Origin: Alphaproteobacteria bacterium
Lineage (GTDB): Bacteria; Myxococcota_A; UBA796; GCA-2862545
Assembly (NCBI GenBank): GCA_020632955.1
Contig: JACKEO010000006.1
Span: forward strand, 1-64,000
Length of the DNA stretch: 64,000 nt
Direction: 5' to 3'
The notes beneath the pieces were generated by a model that saw only the letters and a program-made list of their open reading frames with translations, was not told the origin of the DNA and ran no database searches. Below, one piece after another: positions 33,395 to 43,868 of this stretch (positions are counted from its first letter, which is position 1; each line of letters begins with the position of its first letter). The translations under genes were made by a program, and so were the position numbers.

Positions 33395-33628
33395 TCAGCG
33401 GAGGGTGGGCCGGGAGGTGCCCTTGGTGGCGCGGCGTGCGGCGCGGCGCAGGGCCTTGCGACGACGCTTCTCGGCCAGGCGCTGCTTGAGGCGCCGGCGC
33501 TCGCCCGGCTTCAGGTAGAAGCTGTTCTTCTTGATGTCCTTGCGGATGCCCTCGCGCTCCACCTTGCGGCGGAAGCGGCGCAGCGCCTTCTCGAAGGGCT
33601 CGTTCTCGCGAACGGTGACGAGGATCAA
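33395..33628 (-). CDS. rpsU: 30S ribosomal protein bS21
   Basis: 77 residues, strongly basic. VRENEPFEKALRRFRRKVEREGI is the S21 signature, followed by KPGERRRLKQRLAEKRRRKALRRAARR. The likely start is TTG at 33628, with GGGAG 6 bases before it, giving MILVTVRENEPF; other frames upstream lack SD support. S21 helps base-pairing of 16S rRNA with mRNA leaders. About 150 bases upstream on the same strand lies GCTAGG (33776-33781), a possible -10, which leaves a long leader that could be regulatory. Confidence 0.93.
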   Translation of the reverse strand: MILVTVRENEPFEKALRRFRRKVEREGIRKDIKKNSFYLKPGERRRLKQRLAEKRRRKALRRAARRATKGTSRPTLR

Positions 33629-33855
33629 GTCGGACTCCCGGAGTGCATGAGACGACCGGCGGCGCGTGTCCGCCCGGTGAACAGGCTTCGAAGGGTGGGG
33701 GAGGGCTTGCGGGCCTTCCCGGTGAGCGTGGTCGAGGCGCACGAGGACGGCTCGCCGCACGCGGCTCCCCGCTTCCTAGCCCCGACGCGGCGCACGCGCC
33801 AGCCAGGGCCGCGCGCGTTCGGGCGGCATGCCAGGAAGGCGACCCGGCCCTGGCG

Positions 33856-34722
33856 CTAGAAGCGGAAGCCCAGGGTGGCGCCGTAGTACAGCATCGTGTG
33901 CAGGCCGCCCTCGAGCCGCAGCGAGACGCGATCGGCGAAGTTCAGCTTGAAGCCGAGGTTCAGGTCGACCACAGGCCAGAAGCGGTTCACCTGCTTGTCG
34001 GCATCGGGAGGCACGCCGCGGTCGAAGAGATCGAAGGCGGAGTCGGCGTAGCCGAAGGGGGCGCCGTCGACGGCCGCCCACTGATCGAGCTCGCCCACCA
34101 TGATGCCCAGGCCGATGCCCGTGCCCACGATGAAGTCGAGGCCGAAGATGCCCTTCGTCTTCTCGAGCTTCACGGCGGGCAGCTCGAACTGGTAGTCCAC
34201 GCCGAACATCACGAGGCCGAGGTCGCGGCCCGGACGGATGTAGTCGCCGTCGAAGGGGTCGTTCGTGTTGTTCGGGCCCTCCTGGTCTCCGTCGTCCCAG
34301 TAGCCGCCCACCATGTTGGCATCGGCGTAGTCGAACCAGATGACCGCACCGCCGCGCCGCGCCTTGATGAGCAGCTCGAGGCCGTAGGCGAAGCCCTCGA
34401 GGGACGGGCGATCGGAGCCGCAGGTGCCGCGGCCCGGGTTGTCGGTGCAGTAGGCGCCCGTGTCGCGCAGCGGCCAGCCGTCGTTCGACGGCAGGTCGCG
34501 CGTGAAGAAGGCGTCCATGATCTCCTGCGGGATCTGCATCCGGCGGAACCGGAAGCTGACCTCGTAGCGGAGCCGGCTCTCCTGGCTCGCGGACGTGGTG
34601 CTGGCGACTCCGCCCCCGTCGTCGGGCGCCGCGGCCGACGAGACGATCGGGACGTGGGTCGTGGCGTCGAAGGCGTGGGCCGGCGACGTCGCGAGCAGGG
34701 CGGCGAGCAGCGTGGCGGACAT
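33856..34722 (-). CDS. Predicted outer-membrane beta-barrel protein
   Basis: 288 residues with a signal peptide (1-17, ending SPAHA). Alternating hydrophobic strands (YGLELLIKARRGGAVIWF, GLVMFGVDYQFELP, VVDLNLGFKLNFAD) and a C-terminal strand ending in Phe (YYGATLGFRF) fit an outer-membrane beta-barrel recognised by BamA. Two cysteines (CTDN and CGSD) lie in a loop that could be disulfide-bonded. No substrate or family was recognised. It is divergent from holA. Confidence 0.7.
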   Translation of the reverse strand: MSATLLAALLATSPAHAFDATTHVPIVSSAAAPDDGGGVASTTSASQESRLRYEVSFRFRRMQIPQEIMDAFFTRDLPSNDGWPLRDTGAYCTDNPGRGTCGSDRPSLEGFAYGLELLIKARRGGAVIWFDYADANMVGGYWDDGDQEGPNNTNDPFDGDYIRPGRDLGLVMFGVDYQFELPAVKLEKTKGIFGLDFIVGTGIGLGIMVGELDQWAAVDGAPFGYADSAFDLFDRGVPPDADKQVNRFWPVVDLNLGFKLNFADRVSLRLEGGLHTMLYYGATLGFRF

Positions 34723-34845
34723 GGTCCTCCCCGGCGGGGCTCGGGCGGACGCCTCGCGCGTGCCACCGCACCCCTCGGACGTCCGGACCGTAGCACACCC
34801 AGGGGCCGCGGACGATATGCAGCGCGCTCCTCTCCGGACGGTCCC

Positions 34846-35871
34846 ATGCCCCTGCTGCCGCGCGAGGTGACGGAAGGGCCGCTCGCGCCGGTCTACCTGG
34901 TGACGGGCACCGAGCCCCTGCTCGTCGAGCGCTCCGCTGCGGCCGTGGAGGAACGCGCCCTGCCGGAGGTCGCGCCGGCCAGCTTCAACGCCAGCCACCA
35001 CCGCGCCTCCGACGCCGACGCGGAGGACGCGATCGCCGCCGCGCGGACGCCCCCGATGATGGCGGAGCGGCGCCTCGTGGTGGTGCGCGAGCTCGAGGCG
35101 GGCACCGACGCCTTCTTCGGCGCCCTCGACGCCTACCTCGCCGATCCGAACCCGCAGACGATCCTCGTGCTCTCCGGCCGGGGCTTCCCCGCGGTGCGCA
35201 AGGGCGGCCGCAACTGGTCGGCGCTGGTGGGGGGCAAGGCGAAGAAGGCGGGCGTGGTGATCAAGCTCGGCGATCGCGACGCCGATCCGGTGGCCTTCGC
35301 GCGCGAGCACGCTCTGGCCCTCGGCCACGAGCTGGAGCCGGAGGCGGCGCGCCTGCTCGTCGCGCTCGCGGGCACCGACCTGTCCACGGTGGCGCGGCAG
35401 GTCGACAAGGTCACGCTCTACGTCGGTCCAGGCGCCCGGGTGGATCCGGCGGCGGTGAGCGAGGCCTGCTCGGCGCTGGCCGAGACCGAGGTCTGGGACC
35501 TGACGGCCGCGGTCGCCCGGCGCGACGGGGAGGGCGCCCTGCTCGCGCTGCAGCGCCTGCTCGCCCAGGAGGTGGCGGAACACCAGATCCTCGGCCTGCT
35601 CGGGTGGCAGCTCCGCGTGATCCTCAAGGTGGCCGAGGCGGTGCGCCAGGGGCGCCCCGAGTCCGAGGTGCAGCAGGCGGCCGGGCGGCTGTCGCGCGAC
35701 GCCTACCGCAAGCTGCGTGGCGCGGTGGGGCCGGGCACGCCAGGCGCCGCGGAGGCCCTGGAGGCGCTCGCGCGGGCGAACCGGCTGCTCAACAGCGCGC
35801 GGGTGCAGGGCGGTCGCATCCTGGAGGCCTTCGTGCTCCAGGTGACCGACGTGCCCACCGCCGCGCGCTGA
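34846..35871 (+). CDS. holA: DNA polymerase III delta subunit
   Basis: 341 residues. The N-terminal VYLVTGTEPLLVERSAAAV and the later DRDADPVAFAREHALALGHEL and VALAGTDLSTVARQVDKVTLYVG blocks match HolA, the clamp-loader subunit that opens the sliding clamp. Domain order is AAA+-like (about 1-150), lid (150-215) and helical collar (215-341). It stands alone here. Its stop lies within an inverted repeat shared with the convergent rpsT gene. Confidence 0.92.
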   Translation: MPLLPREVTEGPLAPVYLVTGTEPLLVERSAAAVEERALPEVAPASFNASHHRASDADAEDAIAAARTPPMMAERRLVVVRELEAGTDAFFGALDAYLADPNPQTILVLSGRGFPAVRKGGRNWSALVGGKAKKAGVVIKLGDRDADPVAFAREHALALGHELEPEAARLLVALAGTDLSTVARQVDKVTLYVGPGARVDPAAVSEACSALAETEVWDLTAAVARRDGEGALLALQRLLAQEVAEHQILGLLGWQLRVILKVAEAVRQGRPESEVQQAAGRLSRDAYRKLRGAVGPGTPGAAEALEALARANRLLNSARVQGGRILEAFVLQVTDVPTAAR

Positions 35872-35902
35872 TCGGGCGTGGCGAGGCGCCCGCTCGGATC
35901 AG
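35868..35902. terminator. Inverted repeat between convergent holA and rpsT, possible shared terminator
   Basis: The arms CTGATC and GATCAG (35868-35873 and 35897-35902), with inner pairing of GGGCG and CGCCC, span both stop codons. Position between two converging genes suggests a bidirectional terminator, though no T-run is present. Confidence 0.38.
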
Positions 35903-36171
35903 AGACCGAGCGCGAGCTTCTTCACCGCGGCGTTCAGGCGGCTGATGCGCCGGCCCGCGTTGTTGCGGTGGATGATGCCCTTGGACGCCACGCGGTGCAG
36001 GACCGAGGTGGCCTCGCGCAGGGCCTTCTGGGCGGCGTCGACGTCGCCCGAGGCGACGGCCTCGCGCACGGCCTTGATGCGGTTGCGCACCATCGTGCGG
36101 TAGTGCCGGTTGCGGAGCCGGCGGGCGAGGGACTGACGGTGACGCTTCACGGCGTCCTTGTGCGTGGCCAC
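35899..36171 (-). CDS. rpsT: 30S ribosomal protein bS20
   Basis: 90 residues: ATHKDAVKRHRQSLARRLRNRHYRTMVRNRIKAV and the C-terminal GIIHRNNAGRRISRLNAAVKKL are the S20 signature. The GTG at 36171 has GGAGG 5 bases upstream, so it is preferred to an ATG at 36192. S20 binds 16S rRNA early in assembly. A perfect 20-base palindrome lies about 50 bases upstream in its leader. Confidence 0.94.
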   Translation of the reverse strand: MATHKDAVKRHRQSLARRLRNRHYRTMVRNRIKAVREAVASGDVDAAQKALREATSVLHRVASKGIIHRNNAGRRISRLNAAVKKLALGL

Positions 36172-36220
36172 GATGTCCTCCAGGGGACACACCCGCGCGG
36201 AGGCGGGCCTGGGTTCGGGA

Positions 36221-36240
36221 CACGACCCGGCCGGGTCGTG
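36221..36240. repeat. Perfect 20-base palindrome in the rpsT/lepA intergenic region
   Basis: CACGACCCGG followed by its exact complement CCGGGTCGTG, with no spacer, lies between divergent rpsT and lepA, 50 bases upstream of the rpsT GTG. In E. coli, S20 represses its own translation, so a leader hairpin is plausible; a DNA operator is the other choice. Confidence 0.5.
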
Positions 36241-36427
36241 GGGTCGGTCACCCGTGGGCGAGTCGACCTCGAGGATCCGCTCCGAGGGCCCCCGGAACGT
36301 CCCCGGCCGTTATCGCCGACGCGAGGGCGTCGTCAAGCGGCGGCGACCCGGGCGCCTCGATAGCAGGGCGCCTCGCCGAGGTGGGCGCGCTGTCGGCGCC
36401 GCCATCGCACCGTGCCGTGGAGCGTCC

Positions 36428-38232
<1,805 letters not shown>

Positions 38233-38236
<4 letters not shown>

Positions 38237-38667
38237 GCGGATCGGCCGAGCCAGCACAGCCGGGCAGCGTGGGGCAGGGGCGCTTCGAGCGCGTCGCCCG
38301 CATCGCACGCATCGTGCTCGCGGGAGGCCTCGTCGTGGCGGCCGTCGGCGCGTCCCTGCCGTTGCTGCGCATCGGCGCCCACGTCCTCGACGACCGCGAG
38401 CTCGACGGCATCGCGGTGGCCGTGGCCCTCGACTGGCGGGACTTCGGCCTCGAGCGCGCGCGCCAGCGCCTCCAGCACGAGCTCGACCGTCGCGGCGTGG
38501 AGGGCATCGACGAGCGGGTCTGCGCCCTCACCCTGGAAGCCGATGCGGTCCGCCGGGTGGCCTGCGCCTGGGAGGTGGAGGTGGAGCTGCCCCTGCGGGA
38601 GCGTCCCCTCACGCTGGCCTTCGCGTCGGTCGCACGGGTCGACCGGCACGGCACGGTCGTGTACTAG
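38233..38667 (+). CDS. Small single-pass membrane protein, unknown function
   Basis: 144 residues from a GTG overlapping the lepA stop. One hydrophobic helix (about 25-48) follows a short Ser/Gly/Pro-rich N-terminus. The rest is a soluble, probably periplasmic domain with two cysteines (VCAL and RVACAW). It may be secreted or membrane-anchored. Unknown family; position suggests co-expression with lepA. Confidence 0.6.
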
Positions 38668-38776
38668 CCCGCCCTGCACGCGCGCCGAGGTCGCAGGCTC
38701 CGGCCGTCCCCTGTTTCCCTGGACGGCTAGCGACGCCGGCCCCGGCGCGGTACCACCGCCCGGTCGAGAGGCTGCG

Positions 38777-39295
38777 ATGAACCGCCACCACCTCACTCCC
38801 GAGGGCTACGACAAGCTCGTGGCCGAGCTCCGCAACTTCAAGGAGGTCGTGCGCCCGCAGATCGTGCGCGACATCGAGGAGGCGCGGGCCCACGGGGACA
38901 TCAGCGAGAACAGCGAGTACGAGGACGCCAAGGAGCGCCAGGCCCACTGCGAGGGCCGCATCGCCTACCTCGAGAACGTCCTCGCCGCGTCCGAGATCGT
39001 CGACATCACGAAGCTCTCGCCGTCGTCGCGGGTGGTGTTCGGCACCACGGTGCTGCTCGCCGACAGCGAGTCGGGGGACGAGCGTCGCTGGCGCATCGTG
39101 GGCGAGATCGAGGCCGACCTCGACAAGGGCTCGATCTCGTACGTCTCGCCGCTCGCCAAGGCGATCATCGGCCGCGAGGAGGGCGACGAGGTCACGGTGC
39201 CCACGCCGCAGGGGCCGCGTCGCTGGGAGATCGTCGAGGTGGCCTACCTCGGCCCCGACGAGGCCGCGGACGGCGACGACGCCGCCGCGGACTGA
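38777..39295 (+). CDS. greA: Transcription elongation factor GreA
   Basis: 172 residues. The N-terminal coiled coil (about 1-75) has HGDISENSEYEDAKERQ, whose acidic tip residues stimulate transcript cleavage by RNA polymerase. The C-terminal FKBP-like domain has SISYVSPLAKAIIGREEGDEVTV. It rescues backtracked polymerase. It is followed 10 bases later by the RecG-like gene, so the two are probably one operon. A GCTAG element lies at 38726-38730, about 47 bases upstream. Confidence 0.95.
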   Translation: MNRHHLTPEGYDKLVAELRNFKEVVRPQIVRDIEEARAHGDISENSEYEDAKERQAHCEGRIAYLENVLAASEIVDITKLSPSSRVVFGTTVLLADSESGDERRWRIVGEIEADLDKGSISYVSPLAKAIIGREEGDEVTVPTPQGPRRWEIVEVAYLGPDEAADGDDAAAD

Positions 39296-39305
39296 CGGAG
39301 ACCCC

Positions 39306-41852
39306 ATGGAGCAGCCGCCCGAGGCAGGTCTCGAGGACGTCGAACGCGCGGTCCGCCCGCTCCGTCGCGTCCTGGCCCGTGGTGGGGCGGACCGTGCGCG
39401 CCTGGAGCCGCACTTCGCCGCCGCGCTCGCCCGGCTGGCCGGGCCGCTGCAGGCGCTGGTGCTGGCCCCCGAGCTGGTGCCCCTGCGCGACGAGATCACC
39501 GCCCCCCTGCTCGAAGCGGCCGCGCTCGGCGACGACGCGCGCGCCGACCGCCTGGCGGCGGCCTGGCAGGCGCTGGCCCGGCTCGACGGCGTGCTCGGCC
39601 TGCCGCTCCGGTCCTCCCGGATCCTCGGCCGCCCCACGGGACGGCGGCGCGTGAGGCTCACCCGGGTGGAGGAGCCTCGCCCGGAGCGCCCCCCGAAGGG
39701 GTCGCGGAAGGGCGCGCGCGACAAGGCCGCCGCCCGCGAGCCCCAGGCCACGGCGGTCGCCGAACCGGCTGCGCCGACCGCGCCGCCGCAGCCGCCTCCG
39801 CGCGCCACGGCGCGTCTCGACGCCGCGCTGGCCGACACGGAGCTCGACGAGGGCACCACGGAGGCCCTGGCCGCGGTCGGCATCACCACGGTGTGGGAGG
39901 CCCTGCGGCGGGCGCCTGCCGAGGTGTGCGAGCTGACGCCGGTGCACGGCGCGGGCCGCGAGCTGCCCGACGGCGAGGTGGCGGTCGGAGGGCGGCTGGG
40001 CGCCCGCTGGACGACGCTCACCCCCGACGGGGGCAGCGCGAGCGGGGTGTACCTGCACGGTGCGGGGGTGCTCCGCGCGGATCTCCGTCGCGCGCTCTCG
40101 GGTGACGAGCTCGTCCGGTGGGCCGTCGGCCGCAAGGTCGTGCTGTCGGGCTCGGTGGCCGACGGACGCCTGGGCGAGGCCTGGCTCGCACGCACCGAGC
40201 AGGGGCGCGCGCTGCAGGCGCGGTACGCGCCCGAGGACGGCGGGGAGGCCCTGGCCGAGGCGGTCGATCTCCTGCTCGACGACGGCGTGAGCCTCGACGA
40301 TCCGCTGTCGGGGGCCGCGCTCGGTGCGCTCGACCTGCCGCGCCTCGACGCGGCGATCGCGCGGCTGCACGCCGGCGACCCCGACGGTGCGCGTCGTCGC
40401 CTGGCCTTCGACGAGGCCCTGCTGCTGCAGCTGGGGATGTCCTTCCCCCGGTTCGCCAACGGCGACGACCGGGGGCTGGTCCAGGCCGTGGGGCACCGGC
40501 ACGTGGGCGAGCTCACGCTGCGCGGTCTCGGCCCCGCCCTGCCCGACGACGCCCAGGTGGTGCTCGAGGGCATCAAGCGGGATCTGCGCGACGGGAGTCC
40601 GGGCGCGCGGCTGCTGCACGGGGGCAGCGACGGCGGCCAGGTCGACGTGGCGCTCCAGGCCATCCTCACCGTGGTCGAGGCGCGGGGCCAGGTGCTCGTC
40701 GTCGCGCCCGACGCGCCGCTCGCCGCGGTGCTCCACGATCGGTGGGAGGAGGCACTGCGCGCCTTCGGGATCGTGCCCCTGCTCCTGTCGGGCGACCCCC
40801 GCCGTGGCGATGCCGACGCGCTGCGTCGCGGCGAGGCCCACGTGGCCTTCGCCTCCCAGAGCGCGTGGGATCACGGCCTGGAGTGGCGCCGCCTCGCCCT
40901 GGTGATCGGGGTGGAGCAGCAGACCTACGGCGACACGGCGCTGCGGGTGCGCGGCCTGCGGTCGCCGCGTCCCGACCTGGTGGTGGTGGTGCGCACACCG
41001 CTGCCGCTCGACGTGTGGTGGGGTGCGTATCCGAGCCTCGACGCCGCCCGCCTGCAGGGCAGTCCCCGCGGCGCGGAGGGCACGGTGTGGCGGGAGCCCG
41101 AGCGCACGGCCGCCTACGCGGCGCTCGGCGAGGCGGTGCGCGAGGGCCGGAGCGGGCTCGTGGCCTTCCCGATGCGTCGGGGCGGCACGGACCTGCTGTC
41201 GCCGCGCGAGCTCGACCAGGTGATCGCCTCGCTGCGCAGCGAGGTGCTGGGCGACGCCACCCTCGCGATCTTCCACGGCGCCCACACGGGGCGCGAGCGC
41301 GTCCGTGCCTACACCGACTGGATCGAGCGCCGGGCGCAGGTGCTCGTCGCCACCACGCTGGTGGAGTGGATGCCGCCCGCACCGCGCGGCGTGGTGGGGC
41401 TGGTGGAGCACGCCGACCGGGTGGATCCGCAGCGGCTCCTCGCCTTGCGCGCCCTCGTCACGCCCCGTGGCCACCTGCACTGCGTGGTGGGGGAGGCCGC
41501 CGATCCGCGGGCGGTCGACCGCGTCGCCCTGCAGTGCGCGGGCGCCCCCGACGCCGAGGTCTGCACCCGCTTCCCGCAGGGCTACGAGATCGCGGCGGCT
41601 GCCACGGCCTCGCCGCCGGCCCACACGCGGTGGCTCCGCCCGGCCGAGGATGCCGACCTGCTCGATGGCGCGCGCGCGCTCGTGCACCGCCTCCTGCGGG
41701 AGGATGCGGCGCTGCGGCAGGGCACGGGGGCACGGCTCGCCCGGCTCGCCCGGGCCGCGTGGGCTTCGCTCGTCCCCGATGCGCCCTGCCCGCTGCCAGA
41801 GGTGCGCGTGGCCCCCCAGAAGCGCCGCCGACGTCGGCGTCGCCGCCGGTAG
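39306..41852 (+). CDS. RecG-like protein with degenerate helicase motifs
   Basis: 848 residues following the RecG layout, but the ATPase motifs are altered. Where RecG has GDVGSGKT, this has GGSDGGQV (about 439-446; Lys to Gln). DEQH is VEQQ (about 536-539; Asp to Val). TATPIPRT is VRTPLPLD. QLRGRVGR is LLALRALVTPR. Flanking segments still align: LVVAPDAPLAAVLHDRW, and LVATTLVEW with VGLVEHADR. The N-terminus is a long low-complexity linker and the tail is nine arginines. It is intact, without frameshift, so it is probably a non-catalytic RecG paralogue, perhaps acting with RNA polymerase through its greA neighbour. Confidence 0.8.
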   Translation: MEQPPEAGLEDVERAVRPLRRVLARGGADRARLEPHFAAALARLAGPLQALVLAPELVPLRDEITAPLLEAAALGDDARADRLAAAWQALARLDGVLGLPLRSSRILGRPTGRRRVRLTRVEEPRPERPPKGSRKGARDKAAAREPQATAVAEPAAPTAPPQPPPRATARLDAALADTELDEGTTEALAAVGITTVWEALRRAPAEVCELTPVHGAGRELPDGEVAVGGRLGARWTTLTPDGGSASGVYLHGAGVLRADLRRALSGDELVRWAVGRKVVLSGSVADGRLGEAWLARTEQGRALQARYAPEDGGEALAEAVDLLLDDGVSLDDPLSGAALGALDLPRLDAAIARLHAGDPDGARRRLAFDEALLLQLGMSFPRFANGDDRGLVQAVGHRHVGELTLRGLGPALPDDAQVVLEGIKRDLRDGSPGARLLHGGSDGGQVDVALQAILTVVEARGQVLVVAPDAPLAAVLHDRWEEALRAFGIVPLLLSGDPRRGDADALRRGEAHVAFASQSAWDHGLEWRRLALVIGVEQQTYGDTALRVRGLRSPRPDLVVVVRTPLPLDVWWGAYPSLDAARLQGSPRGAEGTVWREPERTAAYAALGEAVREGRSGLVAFPMRRGGTDLLSPRELDQVIASLRSEVLGDATLAIFHGAHTGRERVRAYTDWIERRAQVLVATTLVEWMPPAPRGVVGLVEHADRVDPQRLLALRALVTPRGHLHCVVGEAADPRAVDRVALQCAGAPDAEVCTRFPQGYEIAAAATASPPAHTRWLRPAEDADLLDGARALVHRLLREDAALRQGTGARLARLARAAWASLVPDAPCPLPEVRVAPQKRRRRRRRRR

Positions 41853-41871
41853 ACGCGCCGTCCTCCGCCCC

Positions 41872-42768
41872 TCAGGAGGGCGAAGCGGCCCGCACGCGGT
41901 CGGCCAGGAAGCGCTCGAGACGCAGGTTGATCGTCTCCGGGTGCTCCACGATCGCGGCGTGGCTCCCCTCCGCGAGCACCGTGAGCTCGGCGCCCGGGAT
42001 GTCGGCCGCCATGCGCTCGGAGCAGTGGAGCGGCGTGAACAGGTCGTTCTCGCCCCCGAAGACCAGCGTGGGCACGTGGATGCCGCCCAGCGCGCCCCAC
42101 AGGTCGTGGTCGCCCATCTGATCGAGCATCCGCAGGAAGACCAGCGGATCCATGTGCTGGAGGTGGTCCAGGTAGTGGTCCATGTCGACGCGGGCGGCGT
42201 AGTAGCGGTCGACGAGCCCCGTGAGTCGCGAGAACGACAGCGTGACGGGCGAGGCGTACAGCGGCAGCAGCAGGCGGTAGGCCGACCGTCCGAGACGCTC
42301 GGTGACGCGGGCGAGGCCGCGCACGAGGGTCTTGGAGAAGCTGACGTGCAGCAGGGTGTCGAGTGGACGGCCGGCCGTGCCGAACATCGGCACCAGCGCG
42401 CGCACGCGATCGGGCTGCTGGTGCCAGGCCTCGAGGATCACCTGGCAGCCCATGGAGTGGCCCATGAGGATCACCGGCTCGGCCACGTGCAGCGCGTCGA
42501 GCACGCAGAACAGATCGCGGGCGTTCCGCTCGATCGACAGGTCCGCCGCGCCAGGGTCGCGCGGGACGGTGGACAGGCCATGGCCCCGGTAGTCCCAGAG
42601 GATCACGCGGTAGCGGTCGCGGAAGCGCAGCGAGACGTACTTCCAGAAGAAGGTGGAGACGCCTACGCCGTTGCAGCAGGCGATCACCGGCCCCTGGGAG
42701 CCGAGCTGCCGGTAGTAGAGCTGCTCGCCGTCCTCGGTGCGCGCGAACCCGGTGATGACGTCCGACAT
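41872..42768 (-). CDS. Alpha/beta-hydrolase fold protein
   Basis: 298 residues. The nucleophile elbow is GHSMG (LMGHSMGCQV), the acid is in GGENDLFTP and the histidine in EGSHAAIVEHP, so the catalytic triad is complete. DYRGHGLS is the oxyanion region. Homologues include ester and epoxide hydrolases and haloperoxidase-like enzymes, and the substrate is unknown. The start ATG gives MSDVITGF. The tRNA-Ala lies upstream on the same strand. Confidence 0.88.
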   Translation of the reverse strand: MSDVITGFARTEDGEQLYYRQLGSQGPVIACCNGVGVSTFFWKYVSLRFRDRYRVILWDYRGHGLSTVPRDPGAADLSIERNARDLFCVLDALHVAEPVILMGHSMGCQVILEAWHQQPDRVRALVPMFGTAGRPLDTLLHVSFSKTLVRGLARVTERLGRSAYRLLLPLYASPVTLSFSRLTGLVDRYYAARVDMDHYLDHLQHMDPLVFLRMLDQMGDHDLWGALGGIHVPTLVFGGENDLFTPLHCSERMAADIPGAELTVLAEGSHAAIVEHPETINLRLERFLADRVRAASPS

Positions 42769-42803
42769 CGCGCGGCCACCGTGGGGGGCTCACCGGGTGG
42801 GAC

Positions 42804-42822
42804 CCGGGGGACGGGCCCCCGG
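42804..42822. terminator. Hairpin downstream of tRNA-Ala (CGC)
   Basis: A perfect 7-bp GC stem (CCGGGGG / CCCCCGG) with loop ACGGG lies 35 bases after the tRNA 3' end on the minus strand and before the hydrolase. It probably ends the tRNA transcript, without a T-run. Confidence 0.4.
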
Positions 42823-42856
42823 CGGCAGGCGGGGGAGGGAGCCCCCGGAGATGGAG

Positions 42857-42929
42857 TGGAGCATGGGGGATTCGAACCCCCGACCTCAGCAATGCGAATG
42901 CTGCGCTCTCCCAACTGAGCTAATGCCCC
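42857..42929 (-). tRNA. tRNA-Ala (anticodon CGC)
   Basis: 73 bases fold into a cloverleaf. The acceptor pairs GGGGCAT with ATGCTCC and the discriminator is A. The anticodon stem CAGCA/TGCTG closes loop TTCGCAT, giving CGC. The T arm has GGTTCGAATCC. CCA is not encoded. It decodes GCG, the second alanine tRNA in this window. Confidence 0.97.
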
Positions 42930-43018
42930 GGAGCCGCGCTGGGCTAACCGACGGCTGCGTGGGCGGCCAGAGTCGTCGCGACGGGAAGCGCGGCGCCAGC
43001 GGGGCCCACGCCACGGGA

Positions 43019-43813
43019 TCAGGCGCCGAAGGCTGCCTCGCCGAGCCACGTGCCCGCGTGGGCCACCACGCCGTCGCGCAGGGCCTCCACCACCTGGGCG
43101 CGATCGTGGGCGTAGCGCTCGAGGTTGCGGCGGAAGAGCAGCACCGGCGGCGCGGCCAGGGTCCACGGCTGCGGGCCGGCGCCCTCGGGCAGCAGCGACA
43201 GCGGCACGTGGCCGATCAGCTCCACCGGCGAGGCGGGCGGGTCGTAGGCCTCGCAGGTGGACAGGTCGGGGGTGTCGAGGATGACCACGGGGGCGGCGCG
43301 CAGCCAGGCGGCCACGGCGGGGTCGGCCTCCTCGGCGGCCTCCAGGAGAAGGGCGCGCACCTCGGCGTCCTCGAGGCGGCGGGGCAGGGGGTAGCGGGAG
43401 GAGAGCCGCCAGGCGCGGAGGTAGTCGCGTCGAGCGCCCGCGGCGTCGCCCCGACGCTCCCGCACCATCGCGCGGCCGTAGGTGGCGTCGGCGTGGTCGG
43501 GTCGGCAGCGCAGGGCGCGGGCGAAGCAGGCGCCGGCCTCGTCGAAGAGCCCCTGGTCGACCATGGCCGACCCGAGCCCGCTCCAGGCGTCGGCGTTCTG
43601 CGGCTCGGCGTGGAGCACGCGACGGTAGCGGGCCTCGGCCTCGGTGGCCTCCCTCAGGTCGCGGAGCGCCTCGGCCTCGAGGAACATGGCCCCGGCGTGG
43701 TTGGGCTGGCGCTCCAGGATCTCGCGCACCAGCTCCAGCGTCGCCTCGGGGCGACCCTCCACGAGTGCGGTCTCGGCCTCGGCGAGCAGATCGGAGGGAG
43801 GCGGCAGCGGCAT
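43019..43813 (-). CDS. TPR protein with zincin-like domain lacking the HExxH motif
   Basis: 264 residues. Tetratricopeptide repeats span about 5-140 (for example NADAWSGLGSAMVDQGLFDEAGACFARAL). The C-terminal part (about 165-264) resembles the minimal metallopeptidase family (PF06262): PVVILDTPDL, ELIGHVPLSL and PVLLFRRNLER, but HExxHH is replaced by HAGTW (His252), so zinc binding is probably lost. It is the last gene of the Hsp70-vWA cluster. A scaffold or substrate-binding role is inferred. The assignment of the C-terminal part is by pattern. Confidence 0.65.
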   Translation of the reverse strand: MPLPPPSDLLAEAETALVEGRPEATLELVREILERQPNHAGAMFLEAEALRDLREATEAEARYRRVLHAEPQNADAWSGLGSAMVDQGLFDEAGACFARALRCRPDHADATYGRAMVRERRGDAAGARRDYLRAWRLSSRYPLPRRLEDAEVRALLLEAAEEADPAVAAWLRAAPVVILDTPDLSTCEAYDPPASPVELIGHVPLSLLPEGAGPQPWTLAAPPVLLFRRNLERYAHDRAQVVEALRDGVVAHAGTWLGEAAFGA

Positions 43814-43868
43814 GGACGACCTCGGGGCGGGAGGACGGATGGCGGGCGGGAGGCCTCGGCGGAGGGGA

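Noticed and set aside
36158..36427. N-terminal extension of LepA by about 90 residues
   Set aside because: LepA proteins start at SELKRIRNF; GTG 36428 has an SD and gives the normal length.
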